This document shows positions 55,212 through 64,000 of a DNA stretch of 64,000 nt, piece after piece; positions within the stretch are counted from its first letter, which is position 1, and every line of letters starts with the position of its first letter. Under the pieces are notes generated by a model. The model was not told where the DNA came from. It saw nothing but the letters and a program-made list of their open reading frames with translations, and made no database searches. The stretch comes from Bacillus sp. 522_BSPC (GTDB lineage Bacteria; Bacillota; Bacilli; Bacillales; Cytobacillaceae). Where the stretch lies: NCBI RefSeq assembly GCF_001076885.1, contig NZ_JVDT01000136.1:1-64000 (forward strand), written 5' to 3'. The translations under genes and the position numbers were made by a program.

Positions 55212-56270
55212 CTGAAAATCTTATTAAGAACTGTCGTAATTATTGCAGTATTATCAGCAATTGGATTCTATTTTAATATAACAGATGATAAGGAACAGCC
55301 AGACGTACTAGTTGAAAATGGAGATAACCCTACAAAAGTGGAGGATAATCTCAATGAAGCAGCAGAGAATTCGCAAATTCTACCAGTTCCTAAAGAAGGA
55401 TTAGGGAGCTTGATTGGTAAAAGTGTCAATGAACTAAAAGAGAAATATGGTGAACCAACTAGAATCGATCCGTCAGCCTATGAATACGATTGGTGGATTT
55501 ATAATAAGAATGTATCTGAGTATTTTCAGGTGGGAATTCTAAATGACAAAGTGGTGACTGTCTATGCAATTGGTAGTGCTGTGAATATTAATCCTTATAA
55601 AATCGGACAAGAAGTTGGGGATATATATACGATGACACCAATTGAAACAAATATTAGCTTTAATTATGAAAATTCTTCTTACCGATTCGAATTATCGGAG
55701 GATGAAATAAATAACCGTCCATTAATTCAGATAGGTGATTATTATGCACAGCTATACTTTGATAAATTTAATGGAACTTTATCAAGTGTTCGTTACATGG
55801 ATGCACGAACATTACTTCATTTAAGGCCTTATGAATTAGTTTATCGAGGAGAACTATTAGAAACAGATAATAATGTGGAATATAGTGAAGAAATTCAAGA
55901 AGGCAATGAAAAACAAATATTAGATATGACAAATGTGTTAAGAGAAAGATTTAAATTAAATAAAGTAGAATGGGATCAACCTACTGCTGAAGTCGCATTA
56001 GGCCATAGTAAAGATATGTTTGAAACCGAGGATTTCTCCCATACATCAGAGAAGTATGGAGATCTAGAGGACCGTTTAAAGGCAGGAGACGTATTTTATC
56101 AAGTTGCTGGAGAGAATATTGCAGCAGGCTATGCGGATGCCCCTGCAGTAATCGAAGGCTGGTTAAATAGCAAAGGACATCGAGAGTGTTTATTGAATGA
56201 GAAATTTACTCATCTTGGAGTAGGCGTATTTGATAAATACTATACACAGAATTTTATTGAAAAATGGTGA
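55212..56270 (+). CDS. ylbC: YlbC, membrane-anchored CAP/SCP domain protein, probable CTG start
   Basis: A 352-residue protein if it begins at CTG 55212, six bases after GGGGGG. That reading supplies a signal/anchor helix (KILLRTVVIIAVLSAIGFYF); the first standard start (GTG 55338) lacks a ribosome site and loses it. No ATG, GTG or TTG exists upstream before an in-frame stop at 55194. An N-terminal CAP-associated domain (KEGLGSLIGKSVNELKEKYG) is followed by a C-terminal CAP domain with SHTSEKYGDLEDRL and HLGVGVF. Length fits YlbC (346). Function unknown; extracellular. Confidence 0.88.
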   Translation: MKILLRTVVIIAVLSAIGFYFNITDDKEQPDVLVENGDNPTKVEDNLNEAAENSQILPVPKEGLGSLIGKSVNELKEKYGEPTRIDPSAYEYDWWIYNKNVSEYFQVGILNDKVVTVYAIGSAVNINPYKIGQEVGDIYTMTPIETNISFNYENSSYRFELSEDEINNRPLIQIGDYYAQLYFDKFNGTLSSVRYMDARTLLHLRPYELVYRGELLETDNNVEYSEEIQEGNEKQILDMTNVLRERFKLNKVEWDQPTAEVALGHSKDMFETEDFSHTSEKYGDLEDRLKAGDVFYQVAGENIAAGYADAPAVIEGWLNSKGHRECLLNEKFTHLGVGVFDKYYTQNFIEKW

Positions 56271-56285
56271 AATAATAGTATGAAA

Positions 56286-56329
56286 GAAGCTGACAACCAC
56301 AATCATTTGATTGGTTGTCAGCTTTTTTG
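56286..56329 (+). terminator. Intrinsic terminator of ylbC
   Basis: AAGCTGACAACCA / TGGTTGTCAGCTT, 12-base loop, TTTT. Confidence 0.9.
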
Positions 56330-56497
56330 GTTTGGTTTTTCTAAAAGATTATTGCTTTTTCAATAGGAAAAATAAATAAAATAGGCCACGGGTTTATAGC
56401 AATAAAATTTACAGGATGACACAGAGGATTTGCACGTTTTCTAAAGTGCATCATAAAGTAATATAGGCAGATGTATCAAATTAGAGGTGAAATAATG

Positions 56498-56917
56498 ATG
56501 GCTAATAAAGAACTTCATCCTTCTGTAGAAGAATTTAAAGCATTTGTGAAAGCAAATCCCAAAATATTAAAAGAAGCGAGAAGTGGCAAGGTGACATTAC
56601 AAGAATTATATGAAGATTGGTATTTATTAGGTTCTGATGATGCAAGATGGGACGGATTACGAGAAGGTGCTTCTGAATCTTCTAGCAAAAAGGAAGAAGA
56701 GACAGAAGCAAATCGAACTGTCTGGATGTCTAATATTGTTGATACACTAAAAAAGATGGATCAAAATCAAATACAGGGATACTTAGCAAACTTAAATCAA
56801 GCTTTAGGAACGATTCAAGGTGTCATTTCACAATTTGCTCCTAATAGTGGTTCTAGTGGATCATCTGCGCCAAAAGAACAAAAACCTTCTGGGCCGTTTT
56901 CTTTTAGAAAAGATTAA
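56498..56917 (+). CDS. ylbD: YlbD family putative spore coat protein
   Basis: A 139-residue protein starting MANKELHPSVEEFKAFVKAN with LYEDWYLLGSDD, matching the YlbD coat-protein family. The C-terminus is a low-complexity Ser/Gly/Pro stretch. Two consecutive ATGs (56495 and 56498) follow GAGGTGA; the second has better spacing. ylbE follows after 14 bases, so the two are an operon. Confidence 0.9.
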   Translation: MANKELHPSVEEFKAFVKANPKILKEARSGKVTLQELYEDWYLLGSDDARWDGLREGASESSSKKEEETEANRTVWMSNIVDTLKKMDQNQIQGYLANLNQALGTIQGVISQFAPNSGSSGSSAPKEQKPSGPFSFRKD

Positions 56918-56931
56918 GTAGGAGGATGGAT

Positions 56932-57171
56932 ATGAGACAAAGCATTAAAGAATATATTGCGCAGAATCCAGAATTACAACAATTTATAAGAGAACAGCCG
57001 CAATGGTATAGACAATTAAGCAGAAATCCAAATCAGTTGGAAACCTTTGAGATAGCATCTCTTCATTATTATAAGAAAACCATTCCAGATCACGTACAAA
57101 AATTTTCAAATGGTGTTCAAATGGCATCCATGATGGTTAGTATGTTTCAAGCAATGAATGCTGAATCATAA
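56932..57171 (+). CDS. ylbE: YlbE-like protein
   Basis: A 79-residue helical protein, same length as B. subtilis YlbE: RQSIKEYIAQNPELQQFIRE and QPQWYRQLSRNPNQL. ATG 56932 lies six bases after AGGAGG; ATG 56926 is inside that site and is rejected. Function unknown. Operon with ylbD. Confidence 0.92.
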   Translation: MRQSIKEYIAQNPELQQFIREQPQWYRQLSRNPNQLETFEIASLHYYKKTIPDHVQKFSNGVQMASMMVSMFQAMNAES

Positions 57172-57265
57172 CTTTTTAAGATAAACATTATTTAGAGTAA
57201 AAAAAGCATGAATGGTAATACTAACCGAAATGAAAATTCATTAAAAATTACCAGGAGTGTTTACT

Positions 57266-57694
57266 TTGAAAAAAATCCGAATGATTTGTATTCCTGCTTT
57301 TCTCCTTTTAACCGGATGTGGTGATGATGTTCCAGATCCAGAAGTAAAGACAAATAAAGAAGCTGCAACTTATTCTGCCATACCTACGGCTGCAGATGTA
57401 CAAGCCTCTTTCTCCCCTACAGCAAAAGAGGAATTTGATGTGCGTCATATTGTTAAAGGAAATAAAGTATTTGTGGAATGTAAAGTGAGAGACTATTCTT
57501 TTAGAGAAGATAGCAATGGGAAATTAGGAAAAATCGTTTTGGAGATAAATGGGGAGAAGAAGGAATATTCTTCTGCTGCATTTGTGATTGAAGGATTAAA
57601 AACAGGAAAACATACAATGAACTTATCTGTTATGGATGTTGCCAGCAAAACAACAAAGTTTAAAAAGTCATTTCAAGTAATGATTAAAGAGTAG
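57266..57694 (+). CDS. Hypothetical lipoprotein
   Basis: A 142-residue protein with signal MKKIRMICIPAFLLL and lipobox LTGC. The mature part looks like a single small beta-sandwich (FDVRHIVKGNKVFVECKV, KTGKHTMNLSVMDV), reminiscent of Ig-like or YkwD-accessory folds. TTG at 57266 follows AGGAG by eight bases. I do not recognise it; B. subtilis has no counterpart between ylbE and ylbF that I recall. Confidence 0.75.
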   Translation: MKKIRMICIPAFLLLTGCGDDVPDPEVKTNKEAATYSAIPTAADVQASFSPTAKEEFDVRHIVKGNKVFVECKVRDYSFREDSNGKLGKIVLEINGEKKEYSSAAFVIEGLKTGKHTMNLSVMDVASKTTKFKKSFQVMIKE

Positions 57695-57770
57695 GGAAGA
57701 AAAAGGAAGTCACAAGCCTTTTCTTTCTTCTGTCTTTCATGTAGAATAAGAATTGGAGGTGAGCGAATAC

Positions 57771-58217
57771 GTGCTTGCGACAACTGAAATACTTCTTATT
57801 CAAGAGGAAGCAGAAGACATTGCAGAAATGATATTAAACTCAGATGTTGCAGAACAATACCGTATTTGTTTGGCCAATTTACAATCAAATAAGGAAACAC
57901 AGCAAAAAATTCATTCTTTTAACCAAATGAAAGAGCTTTATGAAGAGGTTCAGCGTTTTGGAAAATACCATCCTGAATATAAAAAAGTCATGATGGAAAT
58001 TAGACAGCTAAAACGCGATATGGATGTAGATGATAATGTGGCAGCATTTAAAGTAGCGGAGAATGGTTTGCAAAAGCTTCTAGATGATGTCAGTGTTATT
58101 ATCGGACGTTCTGTTTCTACTTTTATTAAAGTACCAACAGGAAATCCATTTTTTGATGAACTTTCTGGTTGCGCCGGTGGTTGTGGAAGTGGTGGAAGCT
58201 GTAGTTGTTCTGCATAA
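57771..58217 (+). CDS. ricF: RicF (YlbF), subunit of the Ric/Y-complex
   Basis: A 148-residue Com_YlbF-family protein. The helical core contains VQRFGKYHPEYKKVMMEIRQL and VPTGNPFFDELSG; the end is glycine/cysteine-rich (CAGGCGSGGSCSC), providing cysteines for the Fe-S cluster of the RicAFT complex, which directs RNase Y mRNA maturation and affects competence, biofilm formation and sporulation. GTG 57771 follows GGAGGTGA by eight bases; the six codons upstream overlap that site. Confidence 0.93.
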   Translation: MLATTEILLIQEEAEDIAEMILNSDVAEQYRICLANLQSNKETQQKIHSFNQMKELYEEVQRFGKYHPEYKKVMMEIRQLKRDMDVDDNVAAFKVAENGLQKLLDDVSVIIGRSVSTFIKVPTGNPFFDELSGCAGGCGSGGSCSCSA

Positions 58218-58226
58218 TATACGAAG

Positions 58227-58262
58227 AGGCAATGATCAAATCTAGGATCATTGCTTTTTTAT
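58227..58262 (+). terminator. Intrinsic terminator of ricF
   Basis: GCAATGATC / GATCATTGC, eight-base loop, TTTTTT. Confidence 0.9.
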
Positions 58263-58371
58263 TTTGACGTTTCTTATGGCTTACTAGCGTTCGTAAAAGC
58301 AGATTCCGACTTTTCTATTTTGGTTGCCTATGCTATTATGATAAATAATGGTATTTTAAAGGGGTTAAATT

Positions 58372-58647
58372 ATGCTAGGGCAACGACAGGGAATCATTGT
58401 TTGGCTATTTTCACTAAAGCAAGCAAAAATGTTAAGAAGATATGGAAATGTTCATTTTATTTCCAAAAGATTAAAATATGTTGTGCTCTACACGAATCAA
58501 AGTGATGTGGATGGCATAATGGAAAAAATTAATGCTCATTCTTTCGTTAAAAAGGTAGAGCCTTCCTATAAGCCATTTTTAAAAGTGGAATTTGAAAATT
58601 CGCGACCAGATAAAGCGAAAGAATATGATTATAAAATGGGGATTTAA
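58372..58647 (+). CDS. ylbG: UPF0298 (DUF2129) protein YlbG
   Basis: A 91-residue protein, [21 protein letters not shown] then [19 protein letters not shown], matching YlbG. Ferredoxin-like small fold, unknown function. ATG behind AAAGGGG. Overlapping ORF on the same strand in another frame is a shadow. ricF upstream and a csfG-like RNA downstream reproduce the B. subtilis layout. Confidence 0.92.
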   Translation: MLGQRQGIIVWLFSLKQAKMLRRYGNVHFISKRLKYVVLYTNQSDVDGIMEKINAHSFVKKVEPSYKPFLKVEFENSRPDKAKEYDYKMGI

Positions 58648-58715
58648 GAAAATTGTTCTTTATTGGAATGTTCATTCTAAGGACAATCCCTTATAAGTAG
58701 TTGAAGAAAAACAAA

Positions 58716-58778
58716 AGCAGTATTTTATGTAAAGGAAAGGTGGAATCCGCCATGCCCTTCATTGAATACTGTTTTTTC
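58716..58778 (+). terminator. Branched terminator of ylbG
   Basis: CAGTATT (58718) pairs with AATACTG (58765), enclosing a GGTGG / CCGCC hairpin, then TTTTTT. Confidence 0.65.
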
Positions 58779-58790
58779 TATGAAAAAGAC

Positions 58791-58944
58791 AAAAAAAGCC
58801 TGCAAGCATATGCCTGCAGGGTCCTTCTACGTTCTTATTATTCATAAGAACAGAAGGTAAAGGGAGAGGAGAAACCGGAGGAAGAACTTATGGGGAAACG
58901 TAAGTCTTCTCCGCGGTTGGCAACAACATCCTCGAATAGATGCT
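58791..58944 (-). ncRNA. csfG: CsfG-like sporulation small RNA
   Basis: The ylbG-rsmD interval is where B. subtilis encodes the forespore RNA CsfG. On the minus strand here: stem AACAGCATC / GATGTTGTT; stem GAAGACTTA / TAAGTTCTTC; a single-stranded pyrimidine-rich run (CTTCCTCC and TTTCTCCTCTCCC) complementary to Shine-Dalgarno sequences; stem CCTTCTGTTCTTAT / ATAAGAAC-GT-AGAAGG; and a terminator CCTGCA / TGCAGG with TTTTTTT at 58791-58797. The 5' end is estimated from the promoter at 58951-58981. GC content rises in the conserved parts. Identity as CsfG rests on location and architecture. Confidence 0.7.
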
Positions 58945-58950
58945 GTTACT

Positions 58951-58981
58951 TACATTATCCCCATACGGTGACCACTTATAC
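58951..58981 (-). promoter_or_regulatory. Sigma-F/sigma-G-like promoter of the csfG RNA
   Basis: Minus strand: GTATA, 16 bases, GGATAATGTA. This fits forespore promoters (GYATA and GGnnAnAnTA, one mismatch), 7 bases before the presumed RNA start. Confidence 0.6.
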
Positions 58982-59204
58982 ATAAAAACAAATTATTTTT
59001 TAGAGGTAACAAAATTTATTAGGTTTAATCTATACCATATAAAGAGGATGCAATGGTAATAATATTCCGATTTGATTATCTTTTTACGAATAAAAATTGA
59101 CAGATAAAAGGAATAAATCGTTAAAATGTTGGCTCTCTAATAGGTTTATGGTAGGATAGGGAAGGTAAAATAACTTTAAGTAAAATAGGGTTGTGGTGAT
59201 TGAA

Positions 59205-60267
<1,063 letters not shown>

Positions 60268-60308
60268 GTTTTTCAAAAAGTGGAATTCTTTTTATAGCAA
60301 GCAAAAAA

Positions 60309-60342
60309 AGGACATCTTGCCAAAATAGTGGCAAGATGTCTT
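60309..60342. terminator. Bidirectional terminator between coaD and ylbJ
   Basis: GACATCTTGCC / GGCAAGATGTC, eight-base loop; T-rich on both strands. Confidence 0.9.
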
Positions 60343-60428
60343 ATTTATAATTAAGGAAGTTTTTGTTTGAATTTATCTCTAGGCACCCAGTGAACGATGT
60401 GAGTCTTGAAGTTTTCCTCCAGATTGTC

Positions 60429-61649
60429 TTATAATTCTCCTCTTGGTCTTAATCTTTTTACTAAAATAAAACAATAGATTGTTAAGGAAATAATTGTTAC
60501 AATTGGCCCCCATGTACTTATATTTTCAAATATTTGCTGAAAGAAGACTTCTTCCCTATTTATCCCTGGGATTGCAATTGTTGGTGTATCTTTTGACAAG
60601 AATGTCTTGTAAAAGAAGTCCCATGCGATAAAAGTGTAGATGCCAGAAAAGATTGCTTGCATAATTCTCGCTAAGAAAAAAGGCTTAAAGCGAATATCTG
60701 TCTGAGCGAGAATACTTGCTACTTGCGCTTGTACACTTAATCCGCTAAATCCAAGGATACAGCTCGTTAAAATGGCTTGGTGCATAAGGGTAGATGTTTC
60801 CACATCACTCGTTAATTTACTTCCTAATGTAATTTCAAATATGCCGGCGATAAAGGGTATCGTTAAGTCACCTGAAAAAGTAAACAGCTGGAATAAAGAT
60901 TCTAATAATTTTGCAAAAAAGGAAGTAATATGTAAGTGAAATAATAAACGATTAATAACGGAAAAGAGAATGATAAAGCCACCAACCATTAATAAAGATT
61001 GAATCGAGGAGGTTACCGCATCTCCCATTAGTTTTCCAAGTGGGCGCTTGTCTTTTAGACGAGTATGATGCAGTTCTCGCAGCGCCCTTTTTAAGGAGGC
61101 TTTTTCTTTTGGCTCTTTTGTTGTCTTTTCTGTATCTTTTCCGTGAAATCTCATAAATAGTCCAACGGTAAAATTGGCTAAGTAATGTGAGAAAGCAAGC
61201 AGGAGACCAAGTTTAGGACTATGAAAAAAAGAGGCAGAAACAGCGCCGATGATAAACATTGGATTAGAAGCGTTAGAGAAAGAAACAAGCCTTTCCGCTT
61301 CCGTTCTAGTTAATTGTTTTTCCTCACGCATTCGTGCTGTTAATTTTGCTCCAGTTGGAAAGCCGGATACCATCCCCATGGCCCAAACGAATCCGCCTAC
61401 TCCTGGAACTTTAAAGAGCGGTCGCATAATGGGCTCTAATAAAACACCAATAAAACGAACGACACCAAAACCTATTAAAATTTCAGATAAGATAAGGAAA
61501 GGAAGAAGTGAAGGAAAAACAATCGTCCACCAAGTATTCAGTCCATTTTTTGACGCGTCAACTGCTACCCCAGGAAAAGAAATCAGGGCAAGAGCTAATA
61601 GAGACGCGGATAATGCAAGTGCGACTGTCTTAAATTTTGAGCGTAACAA
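60429..61649 (-). CDS. ylbJ: Sporulation integral membrane protein YlbJ
   Basis: A 406-residue polytopic protein with about ten membrane segments and Gate-type domains (VSGFPTGAKLTARMREEKQL; FSNASNPMFIIGAV). In B. subtilis YlbJ (408) is made in the mother cell under sigma-E and needed for heat-resistant spores. TTG 61649 lies nine bases after GGGGGAG and gives the family length; ATG 61697 would add 16 residues and has no ribosome site. Confidence 0.92.
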   Translation of the reverse strand: MLRSKFKTVALALSASLLALALISFPGVAVDASKNGLNTWWTIVFPSLLPFLILSEILIGFGVVRFIGVLLEPIMRPLFKVPGVGGFVWAMGMVSGFPTGAKLTARMREEKQLTRTEAERLVSFSNASNPMFIIGAVSASFFHSPKLGLLLAFSHYLANFTVGLFMRFHGKDTEKTTKEPKEKASLKRALRELHHTRLKDKRPLGKLMGDAVTSSIQSLLMVGGFIILFSVINRLLFHLHITSFFAKLLESLFQLFTFSGDLTIPFIAGIFEITLGSKLTSDVETSTLMHQAILTSCILGFSGLSVQAQVASILAQTDIRFKPFFLARIMQAIFSGIYTFIAWDFFYKTFLSKDTPTIAIPGINREEVFFQQIFENISTWGPIVTIISLTIYCFILVKRLRPRGEL

Positions 61650-61857
61650 ATTATATTGCTCCCCCTTCAAATAATAATAGTAGGTTTTTATTCTCATCTA
61701 TGTAAGGAAGGCTGGTTTAAAACCTTAACGTGTAGAAGCAATACTTGTACACAATTAGCCTAAAGAATATCCCTCTACCAATCAATATACTCATAACCTG
61801 AAAAAAAAGACCATAAGATTAAGGTAGATTGAATTTAGAGAGAATAGGTGAGACGAT

Positions 61858-62649
61858 ATGGAACGCCCAAAAATAGGGTTAGCGCTAGGCTCAGGTGGAG
61901 CGAGAGGATTTGCACATATTGGGGTAATCAAAGTATTAAGAGAAGAGAATATTCCAATAGATTATATTGCCGGTAGCAGCATAGGAGCAATTGTGGGCTG
62001 CTTATATGGAGCAGGATCTGATATACAGCGACTATATACATTATCGAAGTTTTTTAAGCGGAAATACTATTTAGATTTTACTGTCCCCAAAATGGGCTTT
62101 ATTGCTGGGAATAGAGTAAAGGAATTAATCCATTTATTCACCTACGGAAAAAAATTAGAGGAATTGGATATTCCTGTTGCTGTTGTTGCTGCTGACTTAT
62201 TAACAGGGGAAAAGGTCGTTTTTAGGAAAGGATCAATTGCTAATGCAGTGCGTGCAAGTATATCTATTCCTGGCATATTTGTTCCAGAGAAAATGGATGG
62301 GCGTTTACTTGTTGATGGAGGAGTAATTGACCGTGTCCCTGTTTCGGTTTTAAAAGAGATGGGAGCGGATATCATTATTGCGGTAGATGTAGCAAAGGTA
62401 AATGTAAATGCTGAGATTTCAAATATTTATGATGTAATTATGCGTTCATTGGATATTATGCAGATGGAATTAGTGGAATCGCGAGAAGTTGCAAGTGATG
62501 TGATGATTAAACCGCCAGTAGAAATGTTTAATAGTAAAGCATTTACTGATTTAGAGAAAATAATCGCAATAGGAGAAACAGAAACAAGAAAGTATATCGA
62601 TGTAATTAAAAAGGAAATCAAGAAAAGAAGAACAAATGAGAAGAAATAA
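61858..62649 (+). CDS. ylbK: Patatin-like phospholipase family protein YlbK
   Basis: A 263-residue RssA-type patatin. Oxyanion loop LGSGGARGFAHIG, nucleophile serine in GSSIGAIVG, catalytic Asp in LVDGGVIDR. A likely lipid acyl hydrolase; no physiological substrate is known. No signal peptide. ATG behind AGGTGAGA. In B. subtilis ylbL (PDZ-Lon protease) follows; here a terminator and tmcAL on the other strand follow. Confidence 0.93.
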   Translation: MERPKIGLALGSGGARGFAHIGVIKVLREENIPIDYIAGSSIGAIVGCLYGAGSDIQRLYTLSKFFKRKYYLDFTVPKMGFIAGNRVKELIHLFTYGKKLEELDIPVAVVAADLLTGEKVVFRKGSIANAVRASISIPGIFVPEKMDGRLLVDGGVIDRVPVSVLKEMGADIIIAVDVAKVNVNAEISNIYDVIMRSLDIMQMELVESREVASDVMIKPPVEMFNSKAFTDLEKIIAIGETETRKYIDVIKKEIKKRRTNEKK

Positions 62650-62652
62650 ATA

Positions 62653-62697
62653 GGAAAAAACCGCGCGCATTGGCAAAAGCACCCGGTTTTTTTTTCG
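62653..62697. terminator. Terminator between ylbK and tmcAL
   Basis: AAAAAACCG / CGGTTTTTT with a 20-base loop; T-rich on both strands. Confidence 0.75.
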
Positions 62698-62731
62698 GAA
62701 AATACAAATCCCTAATTGAAGCAACAGGAGG

Positions 62732-63946
62732 TTACTTTATAATGGGATGCTGTAAGTATTCCATATTTAGTAACTGCTCTTGAGCTGTTGCTTGTGCGCC
62801 TAGAGCGTAAATTTGGGAGGCGCGAATGTCCAGTGCGATTTTATCTTTATCAAAAGAAGAAAGTTTACTAATAATGTCCAGTGCGAACTGCTTCTTCTTT
62901 TCTTTTAAATAGTACCGACCATTTGCAGTTGTACCTAGTAAACGAATATAGGAAGGCTGTGAATGGACAGCCATTTCTTCTTTTTTTGTATTTGTTAAAA
63001 TATGTACACAGATTCTTTGCAGTCTTGTCCAAGTATATCTCTTTGTTTTTAGTAAGCGGATATACGCTTGAAAAGATGAAGCTTCTTTCACATATTTAAG
63101 GAACCGATATTCTAACCCTTCCTCCATTTCGTAAATAGTGGCCAGCTCTTTGGCGGTTGTTTGCAATAGCCGGAATTTTAAGTAACTCCAGTAATTCTCC
63201 CAAGTGTGGTAAGATAAATAGGTTTCTTTATACTTTCGAAGTAGATTAAGACTTGCAAGCGGGAGGTAGGGCTCAATTGTTTTTAAGGAACCTTCTTCCT
63301 TTAATAGTGCTTGCCTGATACTTGTTGCACTTGCTATCGAGTCAGATGTAAATATTTTATCATGGTAGTCTGCATTCATTCGGGCAACTGTGCAAACCTC
63401 CATAGGATAATGATTAGTATGTACGGCTTTGTAGTATTCATAGCCCAATATATTATTAGGCAAACTAAGATTTAGTCCCCTATCGTTTTCCCTACATGTT
63501 AATTCTTGCATTGCTAATGATTTGGCTTTTGGATAGCTCGACCCATTTTTTAAAAATTTTTTCACGAGTAAATCTTCTTCGTCCTGTTTTCTTTGTAACT
63601 GGATGAAAGTATGAGAGAACTCGTTTATATCCCCAGACTCACTTCCAAAGCATAAATAATCACATTCTAATCCTTGGAGAATATCTACAGCACCTTTAGC
63701 AAACACAGCTGCATGCTGTGTAGCAAAAGAGTAGGGAAGCTCGACTATGAGATCAACTCCATTTTCCAGTGCCATTTTCGCACGGCACCATTTTGATACA
63801 AGGGCAGGCTCCCCTCGCTGTAAAAATGGACCACTCATTACAGCAACTACGATATCTGCATCTGTTTGTTCCTTTGCCTTTTGGATATGATACAAATGTC
63901 CATTATGAAATGGATTATATTCTACAACAATACCAACAGCTTTCAT
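62732..63946 (-). CDS. tmcAL: tRNA(Met) cytidine acetate ligase TmcAL
   Basis: A 404-residue nucleotidyltransferase-like enzyme making N4-acetylcytidine in the elongator tRNA(Met) anticodon from acetate and ATP. The HxGH motif is in YNPFHNGHLYHIQKAKE, followed by SGPFLQRGEPALVSKW, CFGSESGDI and SATSIRQALL. Matches B. subtilis YlbM (415). ATG behind AGGGAGAG. The B. subtilis neighbours ylbN and rpmF would lie beyond the right edge. Confidence 0.94.
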   Translation of the reverse strand: MKAVGIVVEYNPFHNGHLYHIQKAKEQTDADIVVAVMSGPFLQRGEPALVSKWCRAKMALENGVDLIVELPYSFATQHAAVFAKGAVDILQGLECDYLCFGSESGDINEFSHTFIQLQRKQDEEDLLVKKFLKNGSSYPKAKSLAMQELTCRENDRGLNLSLPNNILGYEYYKAVHTNHYPMEVCTVARMNADYHDKIFTSDSIASATSIRQALLKEEGSLKTIEPYLPLASLNLLRKYKETYLSYHTWENYWSYLKFRLLQTTAKELATIYEMEEGLEYRFLKYVKEASSFQAYIRLLKTKRYTWTRLQRICVHILTNTKKEEMAVHSQPSYIRLLGTTANGRYYLKEKKKQFALDIISKLSSFDKDKIALDIRASQIYALGAQATAQEQLLNMEYLQHPIIK

Positions 63947-64000
63947 TACACTCTCCCTAATTATTATTCATTTAAAACATTAGCTCCAATGTTTTTACTA

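Noticed and set aside
58251-58505. 84-codon ORF overlapping ylbG in another frame
   Set aside because: ylbG is a known family in its frame; the overlap ORF begins inside the ricF terminator.

Overview
The window is a stretch of chromosome from a low-GC, Gram-positive, endospore-forming member of the Bacillaceae. The evidence is AT-rich DNA, AGGAGG-type ribosome binding sites with many TTG/GTG starts, U-tract terminators, sporulation genes (ylaJ, ylbD, ylbJ, a csfG-like RNA), and gene order that follows the Bacillus subtilis ykv-ykw-yku-ykr-pdh-yla-ylb region almost gene by gene. The species cannot be named from this sequence alone. I see no rRNA, tRNA, CRISPR array, prophage or intact insertion sequence. 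Most of the window is conserved core genome with small lineage-specific insertions and deletions.

Layout. 1-2.1 kb: a repeat fragment at the left edge, then a minus-strand pair (ACT-domain protein plus PFL/UPF0210 protein) behind a glycine riboswitch and terminator. 2.2-4.1 kb: small genes (DUF6254-like, ykvS, a 64-residue orphan, a PilZ protein). 5-7 kb: ptsH-ptsI behind a 920-bp non-coding stretch. 7.6-15 kb: Ca2+-type P-ATPase, ykwC, patA, an RDD protein and a UMF1-type MFS protein. 15.3-21.9 kb: cheV, ykyB, a PAS-GGDEF-EAL protein, a C39-like peptidase and ykuI; with the PilZ protein this gives c-di-GMP synthesis/turnover, sensing and motility genes close together, two of them behind sigma-D-like promoters. 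22-29.8 kb: small conserved genes, darB (c-di-AMP receptor), ccpC, dapH-dapL (lysine/cell-wall DAP branch), ykuT, ykuV, ktrC. 29.9-34.2 kb: rpoY-rnjA, a gap holding a cationic micropeptide and an 82-nt hairpin, def and ykyA. 34.9-39.8 kb: pdhABCD. 40-45.5 kb: two orphan membrane proteins, speA, yktA, yktB, ykzI, suhB, ylaF. 45.9-53.1 kb: typA, ylaI, ylaJ, ylaK, ylaL, ylaN, ftsW. 53.5-55 kb: ctaB and a ctaM-like gene. 55.2-64 kb: ylbC-ylbG, a csfG-like sRNA, rsmD-coaD, ylbJ, ylbK, tmcAL.

Compared with my recollection of B. subtilis, the locus lacks ykrA, ylaH, pycA, ctaA, ctaCDEFG and ylbL at their usual places; whether they lie elsewhere cannot be seen here.

The observations most worth following are: the glycine riboswitch in front of the uncharacterised ACT/UPF0210 pair, which ties that pair to glycine; the csfG-like RNA with a sigma-F/G-like promoter and pyrimidine-rich anti-SD segments; a 23-residue amphipathic cationic peptide gene with an extended Shine-Dalgarno; a probable CTG start codon for ylbC; and several non-coding palindromes (82-nt hairpin, 34-bp perfect palindrome without U-tract, 140-bp MITE-like element). 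I did not find a large unknown multi-gene system, and say so plainly.
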